A stretch of 64,000 nt of DNA, taken from Bacteroidales bacterium M3 (GTDB lineage Bacteria > Bacteroidota > Bacteroidia > Bacteroidales > Muribaculaceae). Location: positions 65,983 to 129,982 of the forward strand of contig LUJN01000003.1 of NCBI GenBank assembly GCA_001689445.1, written 5' to 3'. The notes below the pieces were generated by a model. The model was not told where the DNA came from, searched no databases, and saw only the letters and a list, made by a program, of their open reading frames with translations. The translations under genes and the position numbers were made by a program. Shown piece after piece: positions 43,546 through 52,152 of this stretch. Position 1 is the stretch's first letter, and the number at the start of each line of letters is the position of its first letter.

Positions 43546-46500
43546 CTATCGCATTAGGAGCTTGGCGACAGTGCCGTCGCTATAGCGCACGATAGTGATG
43601 CCGGCGGCCGAGGGCGACGCGAGAGGACGGCCCGACAGGTCATAGTAGGCTACGGGGACACGGGAGGTTTCCGAGTCGGAAATGATATCGCCGATTGCCG
43701 ACTGCTCGCACACGCGGATGAGTGTGGTGCCCCCTCCGATGGCAGTAAACGTCAGCGTGATGTCCCCCGGGCCTATGCGGCGTATAAGGTTGCGATCTCC
43801 CACGATGTCATACCACCCCTCAGCCTCATTCCACACTTCGATATACTCGCTTTCGGCAATCTCTATCACGCCATCGTCCTCCTCGTTCCAAGAGAGGGAG
43901 TATCCAAGCCTCGCAGGGTCGCTTATCTCCAGCCAAGCCTCGTCACCGACGGCGGGCAGTACAAGTTCCCGGGTCGAGACTGTCGGGATGGCGTCGGCCG
44001 AGAGGAGCGTCACAAGTTGGCCGGCATTGGCTGCGCCATCGGCACTGTAGTAATATGACAGCATGGGGCGCGACGGGTCATCCAGCACGAGGCGGTTGCC
44101 GACAAGTCGTGCGCCCGTAAGCCCGCGGAGTTTCGACAAGTCCATACCCTGTGCGACATAGGAGGCAAGGTCGAACCCGTCACCGTCAAATGCGACAGCT
44201 GTCTCGGAGTTGCACTGATAGTCAGTCCCCACGGGAGCCTCGGCAAACAACAGACGATTTTGCGAGACATCGAGCGTCTTCAGCGCGGCAAGATGCCGGA
44301 AATCGCCATGTGTCAGCTGATTGCCACGTACATTCAGAGTTTCCAATGCGGGCAGAGACGAGAGGTTGAGTGACGAAAGGCGATTGCCGGCACAGTTCAG
44401 GAAGGTCAAACGCGGCATCCCGTCGGGGAGCGTCAACTCGGAGAGCAGGTTGTTTTGCACCTCAATACTCTCTATCAGCGGCAGCCTGTCGGGGAGAGCC
44501 AGGGTCTCAAGGCGGTTGTCGTTACATTCGAGGCTCGACAGGTCGACATCCGACAGGTCGAGCGATTCAAGTGCATTGTGCATCGCACACACCCGACACC
44601 CGGCGCCGACACCGCGTATCGACAATTCAGACAAGGCGTTGTTGTAGTTAGCCCCGACGTAGGATAGACGCGGGCAATCGTTTACCTGTATCTTCTTCAA
44701 TGTCGGCATCGTGCTTAACGAGACCGTCTGCAATTGCGGCAAGCCTTTCAGGTCAACCTCGGTAAGGAGGTTGTCGGACGCCTCTATGCTACAGAGCATC
44801 GGGAAACGGTCGAGCCCCCTGAGGGAGGTGATGCCGGCATTCTCCCATTTCACATCCTCGACACGACCCATCTCGTAGTCGCTGAACCACCCGTCACGGT
44901 CGCTGTCGTAAGTATCCGTAAGGAGACCGCGCAACACCGGGCAATCTATCTCCGTGGCGGCAAAGCCTCGCGACACCAGCCTGACGGTCGCGGTCTCGCC
45001 CAATTGGACGCCGTCGCCATCGGTCAACGTCAGCCGATAATCCCCCGAGTCAAGACGGGGTTCCGATTCCCTGAACCGCGAGGCGGGAATGTCAAGGCTG
45101 ACAGACGACCCTGTATCTATGCCCGGACGCATATCGCCCGTGACGCTGAATGTCATAACTTGCTTGTTATCGGCAGGATTGGCGATTACTGCCTGAATAT
45201 CGCCATAGAACGGCGCACCGTCGTTTCTCACCTCCACGGTGATAACCCCGTCACCCCAAGGGTCAACGACCGCCGGGATGTCAAGGCGCGTCACGGTGAG
45301 GGCAGGCGCCTCAGGCACGTTGGCGGCGATGACGGAGACAGAGCCGTCCGCCACCCTTACCGTCACGTAGGGGACGGCGACTTCGCGTGCCGGCCACAGC
45401 CATTGCCACGCCTGGGTGTCAGCATCACGCCATGTCGGGAAAATGCGGTATTCGCCGTCGGGAAGCGTCCATGCGTCAACGCGGAGACTCGCGTCGCCCG
45501 TGACGGCTGCCGACGACTCGGCGGCAACACTACCCGTAGCGACATCGACTGCGCGCATACCGAACTGATGACCCGACGCGGGGAGCGTCAGCACATACGG
45601 GGCGGGCGTATAGCCATTCCAACCGTACTCTCCCTGAGGGTCGATTGCCCGCAACGCCATGTCAAACGCCGTGCCATCGGCGGTGGACAGCGAGGTGAAC
45701 ATGAACTCATGTCCGGACGGCTTGTCGTCGGGAGCGGCAGGGCGGATACCCAGCACGACCTCCTGCCCGAAATTGTAGCCGCCGGTCGCACCGCCGATGC
45801 CCTGCTCACGAGGCGACAGCAGGTAGGGGGCAAAATAGCCGTCAGCCATGCCGCCCCACCCCCAGTTGATATGCAGGAAACCGTCAGCATCCATGCCGTC
45901 ACACACAAACGCATGTCCGTGATAGTCCTTGGTGACCCCGGCATAGTAAACCGGGCGATCCTGCTGCAACTCGCCGTAGATCATAGCATCCCACGCCGCA
46001 AGAGTGTAGTACTCGGATATACGCATCACCATAGACGGCGAGTAGCCGTAGTCATCGACAAGCGCGGGCTTTACGCCGGTGGTCGTCGCCGACGTTGACG
46101 ACGGGCGGTATTGCGCCCCGACACTCACACCGAGGTCGTGGAGCAGGCGCGACACCTCGGCATCCTGCGTCGCCGTGGTCATCCCCTCTCCATGCTCGTC
46201 GGCTATGAGCGACCAGTCGTAGGTGGCGGGATGATGATGGTAGCGCACAATCTGCCCCATCGCCAGCGGCACGCACCCGACCATCGTCGGCTGGGAAATC
46301 CATTGTCCGAAAGCATTGTACCCCTCCTCCACGGGACACTCGTTGTTGTAGGGTGCATCCTGACGCCACCGTGTCGAGCCGAGGAGCGGCGCGACGGCAT
46401 GATATTCGCCATAGAGATTGGAGAGAGTCGGCGCGGAGACTTGCCGCGATGACGCGGCATAACGCTGCAACATCTGCCGCGCCCCCTCGGGAAGCATGGC

Positions 46501-46827
46501 GAGGTCGAGTGGCGTGTCGAGCGAGTAGCCGAGGATGGGAGCCGGGGTATCCTCATCGGCGTTGACAATCACAAATCCCGGCGCGCCCTCGATGCCAAAC
46601 AAATAAAAGGCGTCGGAAAGAGAATCGGGCGTGTCAGCTGCCACGACCTTAGGAGTGCAGGAGATTCTCTTGGCAGCGGGGTGGCGACCCGTTTGTACTG
46701 CACGCCCCAGGAAAGCCTCTGCCCGGCGTGCCGCCTCGCTCTCCGTCACTGCGGCTGACGCGTCATACGTCCCGAGACAAGCGGCTATCGTGCAACATGT
46801 TATTAGAATGTGCGGTTGTTTTGTCAT
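43546..46827 (-). CDS. C10 (streptopain-type) cysteine protease with leucine-rich repeats
   Basis: From the ATG at 46825-46827 (signal peptide TIAACLGTYDASA) the product has 1093 residues. A pro-region is followed by the C10 catalytic domain, with Cys185 in QPTMVGCVPLAMGQ, His305 in YHGHAFVCDG and the INWGWGG motif. Beta-sandwich domains follow, then an EF-hand-like loop (TYDSDRDGWFSDYE). Leucine-rich repeats come next (LTEVDLKGLPQLQTVSLSTM, LSSLNLSSLPALETLNVRGN), and a type IX sorting-like tail ends the protein (VAYYDLSGRPLASPS). Relatives include streptopain, prtT and interpain, which can degrade host proteins. The LRR part may recognise a target. The promoter at 46869-46899 supports the chosen start. 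Confidence 0.93.
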   Translation of the reverse strand: MTKQPHILITCCTIAACLGTYDASAAVTESEAARRAEAFLGRAVQTGRHPAAKRISCTPKVVAADTPDSLSDAFYLFGIEGAPGFVIVNADEDTPAPILGYSLDTPLDLAMLPEGARQMLQRYAASSRQVSAPTLSNLYGEYHAVAPLLGSTRWRQDAPYNNECPVEEGYNAFGQWISQPTMVGCVPLAMGQIVRYHHHPATYDWSLIADEHGEGMTTATQDAEVSRLLHDLGVSVGAQYRPSSTSATTTGVKPALVDDYGYSPSMVMRISEYYTLAAWDAMIYGELQQDRPVYYAGVTKDYHGHAFVCDGMDADGFLHINWGWGGMADGYFAPYLLSPREQGIGGATGGYNFGQEVVLGIRPAAPDDKPSGHEFMFTSLSTADGTAFDMALRAIDPQGEYGWNGYTPAPYVLTLPASGHQFGMRAVDVATGSVAAESSAAVTGDASLRVDAWTLPDGEYRIFPTWRDADTQAWQWLWPAREVAVPYVTVRVADGSVSVIAANVPEAPALTVTRLDIPAVVDPWGDGVITVEVRNDGAPFYGDIQAVIANPADNKQVMTFSVTGDMRPGIDTGSSVSLDIPASRFRESEPRLDSGDYRLTLTDGDGVQLGETATVRLVSRGFAATEIDCPVLRGLLTDTYDSDRDGWFSDYEMGRVEDVKWENAGITSLRGLDRFPMLCSIEASDNLLTEVDLKGLPQLQTVSLSTMPTLKKIQVNDCPRLSYVGANYNNALSELSIRGVGAGCRVCAMHNALESLDLSDVDLSSLECNDNRLETLALPDRLPLIESIEVQNNLLSELTLPDGMPRLTFLNCAGNRLSSLNLSSLPALETLNVRGNQLTHGDFRHLAALKTLDVSQNRLLFAEAPVGTDYQCNSETAVAFDGDGFDLASYVAQGMDLSKLRGLTGARLVGNRLVLDDPSRPMLSYYYSADGAANAGQLVTLLSADAIPTVSTRELVLPAVGDEAWLEISDPARLGYSLSWNEEDDGVIEIAESEYIEVWNEAEGWYDIVGDRNLIRRIGPGDITLTFTAIGGGTTLIRVCEQSAIGDIISDSETSRVPVAYYDLSGRPLASPSAAGITIVRYSDGTVAKLLMR

Positions 46828-46868
46828 ACTATATAGCATTAATGGATGATAGAATTGTTTGATTTTTA

Positions 46869-46899
46869 CAAATATACGCTTTACACGGGATTCCCGCAA
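46869..46899 (-). promoter_or_regulatory. Promoter of the C10 protease gene
   Basis: On the minus strand TTG (46897-46899), 20 bp, then TATATTTG (46869-46876). The gene begins about 42 bp downstream. Confidence 0.65.
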
Positions 46900-46982
46900 C
46901 CGCCCGGCTCATTTAACACTCATTATAGCCATTAATTTGGCGAATTTGAGTAGTTTTTGATTGATAAAGCGGGGATTGTGCG

Positions 46983-46990
46983 TAACTTTG
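46983..46990 (+). promoter_or_regulatory. Candidate -7 element of gpmI
   Basis: TAACTTTG lies 40 bp upstream of the gpmI ATG. TTTTTG about 23 bp further upstream may be the -33 box. Confidence 0.55.
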
Positions 46991-47030
46991 CGGGCGGAAA
47001 AACAACGTAACAACATAACCGAATATTATT

Positions 47031-48545
47031 ATGGCAAAGAAAGCACTGTTAATGATCCTCGACGGATGGGGCATCGGCAACCACACCAAGGGCGACGTAA
47101 TCTTCTCCACCCCCACCCCCTATTGGGACTATCTCATCAACACATACCCCAATTCGCAGCTTCAGGCAAGCGGCGAGAATGTCGGCCTGCCCGACGGACA
47201 GATGGGCAACTCGGAGGTGGGACACCTCAACATCGGCGCAGGCCGCGTGCTCTATCAGGACCTTGTGAAAATCAACAAGGCTATCAAGGACGGCTCAATA
47301 TTGGAAAATCCCGAGATAAAGGGGGCGTTTGAATATGCCCGCGACAACGGCAAGGCGATGCATTTCATGGGCCTGACAAGCAATGGCGGCGTGCACTCGT
47401 CGCTCGACCACCTCTTTGCCCTCTGTGACATAGCCAAGCACTACGGCCTCGAAAAAGTGTACATCCACTGCTTCATGGACGGCCGCGACACCGACCCCCG
47501 CAGCGGCAAGGGCTTCATCGAGCAGCTGCAGGAGCACTGCGACAAGAGCGCAGGCAAGATTGCCACTATCGTGGGACGCTACTACGCAATGGACCGCGAC
47601 AAGCGCTGGGAGCGCGTAAAGGTGGCCTATGACGCGCTTGTCAACGGCGTGGGCGAGAAAGCCGCCGACATGGTTGCCGCAATGCAGCAGTCATATGACA
47701 ACGACGTGACCGACGAGTTCATCAAGCCCATCGTCAACGCCAATGTCGACGGCACCATCAAGGCCGATGACGCCGTGATATTCTTCAACTACCGCAACGA
47801 CCGCGCCAAAGAGATCACCACCGTGCTCACCCAGCACGACATGCCCGAAGAGGGAATGCACACAATCCCCGGGCTACAGTACTACTGCATGACCCCCTAT
47901 GACGCATCGTTCAAGGGCGTGCACATCCTCTTTGACAAGGAGAATGTCAACAACACCCTCGGCGAATACCTGTCGTCGCTCGACAAGACGCAGCTCCACA
48001 TTGCCGAGACCGAGAAATATGCCCACGTGACCTTCTTCTTCAACGGTGGCCGCGAAGCCCCCTACGAGGGTGAGGAGCGCATCCTGGTTGCGTCGCCAAA
48101 AGTCGCCACCTACGACCTCAAGCCCGAGATGAGCGCATATGAGGTGAAAGACAAGCTCGTCGATGCCATCAAGAGCGAGAAGTACGACTTTATCGTCGTC
48201 AACTACGCTAACGGCGACATGGTAGGCCACACCGGCGTATACGAGGCTATCGAGAAGGCAGTTAAGGCTGTCGACGAGTGCGTCAAGGACACTGTCGAAG
48301 CCGCCAAGAAGGCCGGATATGAGGTAATCATCATCGCCGACCATGGCAACGCCGACAATGCCATCAACGCCGACGGCACGCCCAACACAGCCCACTCGCT
48401 CAACCCCGTGCCCTGTGTCTACGTGACCGACCGCAAGGACGCCAAGGTAGAGAACGGCATCCTCGCCGACGTCGCCCCCACCATCCTCAAAATCATGGGC
48501 ATACCCCAGCCCAAGGAGATGACAGGCCACGCGCTGATTGACTAA
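47031..48545 (+). CDS. gpmI: 2,3-bisphosphoglycerate-independent phosphoglycerate mutase
   Basis: The 504-residue product has the alkaline-phosphatase-like core MILDGWGIGNHTKGDV and the phosphorylated Ser61 in GQMGNSEVGHLNIGAGR. FMDGRDTDPRSG and the metal ligands of VNYANGDMVGHTG and IIADHGNADN are also present. It interconverts 3- and 2-phosphoglycerate in glycolysis and needs Mn2+. The strong codon preference and its own promoter fit a highly expressed housekeeping gene. A REP doublet stands 31 bp after the stop. Confidence 0.97.
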   Translation: MAKKALLMILDGWGIGNHTKGDVIFSTPTPYWDYLINTYPNSQLQASGENVGLPDGQMGNSEVGHLNIGAGRVLYQDLVKINKAIKDGSILENPEIKGAFEYARDNGKAMHFMGLTSNGGVHSSLDHLFALCDIAKHYGLEKVYIHCFMDGRDTDPRSGKGFIEQLQEHCDKSAGKIATIVGRYYAMDRDKRWERVKVAYDALVNGVGEKAADMVAAMQQSYDNDVTDEFIKPIVNANVDGTIKADDAVIFFNYRNDRAKEITTVLTQHDMPEEGMHTIPGLQYYCMTPYDASFKGVHILFDKENVNNTLGEYLSSLDKTQLHIAETEKYAHVTFFFNGGREAPYEGEERILVASPKVATYDLKPEMSAYEVKDKLVDAIKSEKYDFIVVNYANGDMVGHTGVYEAIEKAVKAVDECVKDTVEAAKKAGYEVIIIADHGNADNAINADGTPNTAHSLNPVPCVYVTDRKDAKVENGILADVAPTILKIMGIPQPKEMTGHALID

Positions 48546-48575
48546 TCGCAGCACTGCCTCATCGGGGCACAAAAA

Positions 48576-48650
48576 GTAGGGACATGCCTTTGGCATGTGG
48601 ACTTGGGTGCGGTCATCTGCACTTTCCACATGCCAAAGGCATGTCCCTAC
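48576..48650. repeat. REP doublet D (GTAG-GGACATGCC palindrome)
   Basis: The left arm GTAG-GGACATGCC-TTT-GGCATGTGG and the inverted right arm ending CCCTAC match doublets A and E. It lies directly 3' of gpmI. Confidence 0.8.
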
Positions 48651-48807
48651 TTTTAAGCAAACTACAGGGCGTGGCATTCCCATGCATCCATGAGCAAATT
48701 GCCATCAAAACCATGTTACAAATTACCATTGGAGCAATATTTCGCTTTCATTATGACACTTTGAATTAATTTTTGTTAATGAGGCGTCATTTTTATTGCA
48801 GCTTTTA

Positions 48808-48837
48808 TTGCGGGATGTGGGGAAATGCTTACATTTG
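48808..48837 (+). promoter_or_regulatory. Orphan promoter upstream of a terminator
   Basis: TTG (48808-48810), 19 bp, then TACATTTG (48830-48837) fits the consensus. No open reading frame follows; the next element is the terminator at 48878-48909. Confidence 0.6.
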
Positions 48838-48843
48838 CAATGT

Positions 48844-48909
48844 GTTTTTCATGGTATTAGATTTAAGGTTAACGAAGATTGGTTGTCGCGATGACAATCA
48901 ATTTTTTTT
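48844..48909 (+). ncRNA. Candidate small RNA of about 65 nt
   Basis: Transcription from the promoter at 48808-48837 would start near 48844. It would end at a typical intrinsic terminator: ATTGGTTGTC pairs with GACAATCAAT (one G-U pair) around a 5-nt loop, followed by eight T (48902-48909). No ORF is encoded. It may be a trans-acting sRNA or a spurious unit; expression is not shown. Confidence 0.5.
48878..48909 (+). terminator. Intrinsic terminator with T8 tail
   Basis: A 10-bp stem (48878-48887 with 48893-48902), loop GCGAT, and a run of eight T. It is the 3' end of the candidate small RNA. Confidence 0.75.
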
Positions 48910-49071
48910 GTACCTACTGCAATGATTTTTAGACATAGGGACGGTATTTTTTGACATAAGGACATAGGGACATAGGGCTGCGCGGGAAAGCGATGGTCGA
49001 AGTTGCGGCGTTTTTGCAGGCGGGGTGTGAAAAACAAAAAGGTCAGCCGGATGACTGACCTCTTGCTTGAT

Positions 49072-49146
<75 letters not shown>

Positions 49147-49159
49147 ATGTTTGTGAGTG

Positions 49160-49191
49160 CAAAGGTATAGCGTTTTTCCTATTCCTCCAAA
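49160..49191 (-). promoter_or_regulatory. Promoter of initiator tRNA
   Basis: On the minus strand TTTG (49188-49191), 20 bp, then TACCTTTG (49160-49167): a near-perfect consensus 13 bp upstream of the mature 5' end. Confidence 0.8.
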
Positions 49192-49346
49192 TTTTATGTC
49201 CTATATTTGTGTTAAAAAACATAAACACATTCATTTTGGAGCATTTGAGGCGATTATCCAATGGCGATTTGCATGGTTTTCACTCACTTTAACGGCTGTA
49301 TATTAGATTTTCGGGGAAAGTGTGAGCAATTAAAAGGAAATAGTTA

Positions 49347-49354
49347 TAACTTTG
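49347..49354 (+). promoter_or_regulatory. Candidate -7 element of the ROK kinase gene
   Basis: TAACTTTG lies 41 bp upstream of the ATG; the -33 box is weak. Another TATATTTG at 49202-49209 could start a longer leader. Confidence 0.5.
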
Positions 49355-49395
49355 TAAGCAAAGAACCATTTTAACCTGAAACAAAACTTACAATC

Positions 49396-50409
49396 ATGAG
49401 CAAACCTTATGTACTTGGTATCGACATAGGCGGTACCAACACCGTTTTCGGCATCGTCGATGCCAGAGGTGTAGTGCTTGCAAGCGCATCAATCAAGACC
49501 CGTAAACACAGTGATATCACCGCCTATATCGACGAACTATACACTGAGGCCACCAAGCTGATGGAGGCCAACGACGCCATCGACAAGGTGCATGGCATCG
49601 GCATCGGCGCACCCAACGCCAACTACTTCACCGGCACAATCGAGGGGGGCGTCAACCTGCCGTGGCCTACCCCGCTGCCCCTGGCACAACTCGTGAGCGA
49701 CAAGTTTGGCATCCCCGTAGCCATCACCAACGACGCCAACGCGGCAGCCATCGGCGAGATGACCTACGGCGCAGCACGCGGTCTGAAGGACTTTATCATG
49801 ATAACGCTCGGCACCGGCGTTGGCAGCGGCATAGTCATCAACGGCCAGATGGTATACGGCCATGACGGATTTGCCGGCGAGCTTGGTCACCTCATCATGA
49901 AGCGCAACAACGGACGCCTCTGCGGATGCGGCCGCACGGGATGCCTTGAGACCTACTGCTCGGCAACAGGCGTGGCACGCACGGCACGCGAGTTCCTTGA
50001 GATACGCACCGAGCCGTCACTGCTCCGCAACATGGATATCGCCGCCATCACCTCCAAGGATGTATATGACGCCGCCATCGCGGGCGACAAGCTGGCCAAG
50101 GACGTGTTTGAGTTCACAGGCAACATCCTCGGCGAGGCTCTGGCCGACTTCACGGTGTTCTCATCGCCCGAGGCATTCATCCTGTTCGGCGGTCTCGCCA
50201 AGAGCGGCGACCTGCTCATGAAACCTCTGAAGAACTCGATGGAGAAGAACATGATGCCGATTTTCAAAGGCAAGGTCAAGGTGCTTCTCTCGGAACTGAA
50301 AGAGGCCGATGCCGCCGTGCTCGGTGCAAGCGCACTGGGCTGGGAGGCCAAGCCCACCCCCGCGCCGGCTCCCGTACCCGCAACGGTGCCCGTAACACCG
50401 CAAGCCTAA
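49396..50409 (+). CDS. ROK-family sugar kinase (glucokinase-type)
   Basis: The 337-residue product has the ATP-binding start YVLGIDIGGTNTVFGIVDA and GVNLPWPTPLPLAQLVSDK. The sugar-binding and catalytic region reads VAITNDANAAAIGEM, the ROK signature includes FAGELGHLIM, and the zinc cluster is LCGCGRTGCLETYCS. The C-terminus is a Pro/Ala/Val-rich low-complexity tail (PTPAPAPVPATVPVTPQA) not needed for the fold. ROK kinases phosphorylate glucose or N-acetyl sugars. In a Bacteroidales that releases glucose from beta-glucan, a glucokinase role is plausible; the substrate cannot be fixed from sequence. Confidence 0.93.
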   Translation: MSKPYVLGIDIGGTNTVFGIVDARGVVLASASIKTRKHSDITAYIDELYTEATKLMEANDAIDKVHGIGIGAPNANYFTGTIEGGVNLPWPTPLPLAQLVSDKFGIPVAITNDANAAAIGEMTYGAARGLKDFIMITLGTGVGSGIVINGQMVYGHDGFAGELGHLIMKRNNGRLCGCGRTGCLETYCSATGVARTAREFLEIRTEPSLLRNMDIAAITSKDVYDAAIAGDKLAKDVFEFTGNILGEALADFTVFSSPEAFILFGGLAKSGDLLMKPLKNSMEKNMMPIFKGKVKVLLSELKEADAAVLGASALGWEAKPTPAPAPVPATVPVTPQA

Positions 50410-50463
50410 ACGAGTGCTAAACGAGTGCACAGCGCATAGTGCAGAGTACAAAGTTTTTAAGTG

Positions 50464-50640
50464 GCTGTGTCAAAATTAAGTGCATGGAATTTATCCTCTT
50501 CGAGGAAACCCGTTTTGCTTGATTCCACTACCCCATACAACGCAAAAGCGAGGCAATCTGACGATTTACCTCGCTTTTTGCTTAGTGTGGGGTTAACTCA
50601 AATTAAAGTCTTCGACTTATTGCTGATTTTGACACATCAC
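50464..50640. mobile_element. MITE-like or IS-remnant element with TGTGTCAAAAT ends
   Basis: TGTGTCAAAAT (50466-50476) and its inverse ATTTTGACACA (50626-50636) bound a stretch without coding capacity. Inside lies a hairpin (50542-50581) nested in ACCCC/GGGGT. Such ends recall terminal repeats of Bacteroidetes insertion sequences. The inverted ends are short (11 bp perfect), so the borders are uncertain. Confidence 0.5.
50542..50581. terminator. Bidirectional hairpin (GCAAAAGCGAGG stem)
   Basis: CGCAAAAGCGAGG pairs with CCTCGCTTTTTGC (small bulge) with T and A runs on either side. It lies between the convergent ROK kinase and VOC genes and can end both transcripts. Confidence 0.65.
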
Positions 50641-50682
50641 CTTTTTATCGGAAGTTGCAAAACTTGCCGGCTGTATTGAAAT

Positions 50683-50757
50683 GCAGGGACATGCCTTTGG
50701 CATGTGGAAGGAGCAAATGGCCGCATCCAAGTCCACATGCCAAAGGCATGTCCCTAC
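50683..50757. repeat. REP doublet E (GCAG/GTAG-GGACATGCC palindrome)
   Basis: Same palindromes as doublets A and D, with the left head changed from GTAG to GCAG; the right end keeps CTAC. It is immediately 3' of the minus-strand VOC gene. Confidence 0.8.
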
Positions 50758-50784
50758 ATTTTTACGGTTTAATCCTGTGAGGAT

Positions 50785-51168
50785 TCAGGGTTTCTTGGCG
50801 GGGAGGACTTCTATCCAGTAGCCGTCGGGGTCCTCGATGAAGTAGAGCCCCATCTCATGGTTCTCGTAGCAGACGACCCCCATCTCCTTGTGATAGCGGC
50901 GTATCTCGTCATAGTCGCCATCGACGCGGAAAGCGATGTGGGTCTCGTTCTCGCCGAGGTCGTAGGGCTGGGGATGGTCCTTGAGGCATGTCAATTCAAG
51001 CCTGACGGATGACGAGCCGTCGCCCATGTAAATGAGCACAAATTTTCCCGCAGGGTCCTCATATCGGCCTGTCTCGGCAAGCCCGAGGGCGTTGTTGTAG
51101 AACTCAATACTTTTTTCAAGGTCGGCCACATTTATATTATAGTGGTCGAAACGCGCTTTCACTTCCAT
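50785..51168 (-). CDS. VOC-family (glyoxalase I-like) metalloprotein
   Basis: A 127-residue protein with one vicinal-oxygen-chelate domain of two beta-alpha-beta-beta-beta modules. His9 (ARFDHYNINVADLEKSIEFY), VRLELTCL, ETHIAFRV and the final Glu of DPDGYWIEVLP give the usual His-Glu-His-Glu metal site. It resembles lactoylglutathione lyase (GloA) and could detoxify methylglyoxal, though Bacteroidales may use other thiols or substrates. MITE copy 2 begins 14 bp upstream of its ATG, within or near its promoter. Confidence 0.9.
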   Translation of the reverse strand: MEVKARFDHYNINVADLEKSIEFYNNALGLAETGRYEDPAGKFVLIYMGDGSSSVRLELTCLKDHPQPYDLGENETHIAFRVDGDYDEIRRYHKEMGVVCYENHEMGLYFIEDPDGYWIEVLPAKKP

Positions 51169-51181
51169 ATCTATAGTTATA

Positions 51182-51377
51182 AGTGTCTATTCAAAATTAA
51201 ACGATATATTAAATATTATGTGGCCTTAAACAAAATCTTTTATACTCTCTGCGGCTTTATTTTGGTGAAAACCGATTCTTTCATCGGTCGTTTATGATTA
51301 TAAATTTCCTCTTCAAGAATCAATTTTCCCTCAAAATAAATCTCGCATACAGTATAAATTAATTTTTAATAGCCACT
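51182..51377. mobile_element. MITE copy 2 (196 bp, TA duplication)
   Basis: It starts AGTGTCTATTCAAAATTAA and ends TTAATTTTTAATAGCCACT, flanked by TA (51180-51181 and 51378-51379). It is nearly identical to copy 1 at 36636-36829, differing by small substitutions and a 2-bp net length change. There is no ORF. It lies between the VOC start and the MBL stop. Confidence 0.88.
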
Positions 51378-51385
51378 TATATCTG

Positions 51386-52126
51386 TCATTCAACTTTATA
51401 TTCGCCCGTTGTGAAGTCTATCTCCGCGACCTCGCCGGGACGCGAGAGGCATATGTAACGGCCTTGCGCCGGATTGGCGTACAGCGGGAAGTCGCACGCC
51501 TCGTCGGGACGTTCCCAAAAGTGCATCGGGAAGAAAAATCCGACCTTGATGGCGCGCACCATCTTGCGTGCGCCACGCGGGAAATTCTCCCCCATACGCG
51601 GGTCGACGGCCATCATCATCACGTCGACACGGGGATAGTCGGCGGCAATCGCGGCCACATCGGCATCAAACGCCTTGTCGGCGGCATCAACCTCGGCGCG
51701 GGTCGACTCCTGCTGCCAGTGCCAGTCATTTAGGTCGCCCGAATGAAACAGCAGCCGACCGCCGACGCTGAACATCAGCGACACGCCGACATCGGTCGAG
51801 CCAAACGCCTCGACACCCAATGCAGCGACCTGAGCCTGCGACCCGGGATGCACCCACGTCACGTCGAGGCCCGGCGGCACATCGTCAGCGGGAATATCGT
51901 CGCTCAATATATACCGGCAGGGCGCATCGGCGGCATAGTCGAATATGGCTGGGTTGAAATGGTCGTGATGGCGATGGGTGACCGCAAAGACCAAGGGACG
52001 TCCGACACCCGTGTCGCGCGACAACCGCCGCACGACCCCGGCAGGGTCGCGCCAGCAGTCGATGACAAGCAGCGCATCGGAGGTCTCGACAGCAAATCCG
52101 CTGTGGAATATGTAAGTGATGCGCAT
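51386..52126 (-). CDS. MBL-fold metal-dependent hydrolase (UlaG-like)
   Basis: Starting at MRITYIFHSGF (246 residues; a Met 4 codons upstream is possible), the product has the metallo-beta-lactamase motif THRHHDHF (His51, His53, Asp55, His56). LLFHSGDLNDWHW and a late His (FFPMHFWERP) fit a one- or two-metal hydrolase of the UlaG/YtnP-like type. The substrate is unknown. The MurB-MBL fusion gene ends 14 bp upstream on the same strand, so the pair is probably co-transcribed. Confidence 0.88.
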   Translation of the reverse strand: MRITYIFHSGFAVETSDALLVIDCWRDPAGVVRRLSRDTGVGRPLVFAVTHRHHDHFNPAIFDYAADAPCRYILSDDIPADDVPPGLDVTWVHPGSQAQVAALGVEAFGSTDVGVSLMFSVGGRLLFHSGDLNDWHWQQESTRAEVDAADKAFDADVAAIAADYPRVDVMMMAVDPRMGENFPRGARKMVRAIKVGFFFPMHFWERPDEACDFPLYANPAQGRYICLSRPGEVAEIDFTTGEYKVE

Positions 52127-52152
52127 CTTGTCGGTCATCGTTCGAGGAATTT

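Larger units (their letters stand above)
48546..49071. other. 526-bp region without protein genes
   Basis: Contains REP doublet D (48576-48650), a promoter plus terminator pair at 48807-48909 that may define a small RNA, and a short 9-bp-like repeat (GACATAGGG) at 48945-48980. A 62-residue minus-strand frame here overlaps these elements and is not supported. Confidence 0.65.
50410..50784. other. 375-bp gene-free region
   Basis: Between convergent genes. It contains the TGTGTCAAAAT element with its hairpin and REP doublet E. A 72-residue plus-strand frame at 50461-50679 coincides with the element and is not considered a gene. Confidence 0.7.

Noticed and set aside
50461..50679. 72-codon plus-strand frame
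   Set aside because: It coincides with the TGTGTCAAAAT element and a terminator hairpin; no homology pattern.
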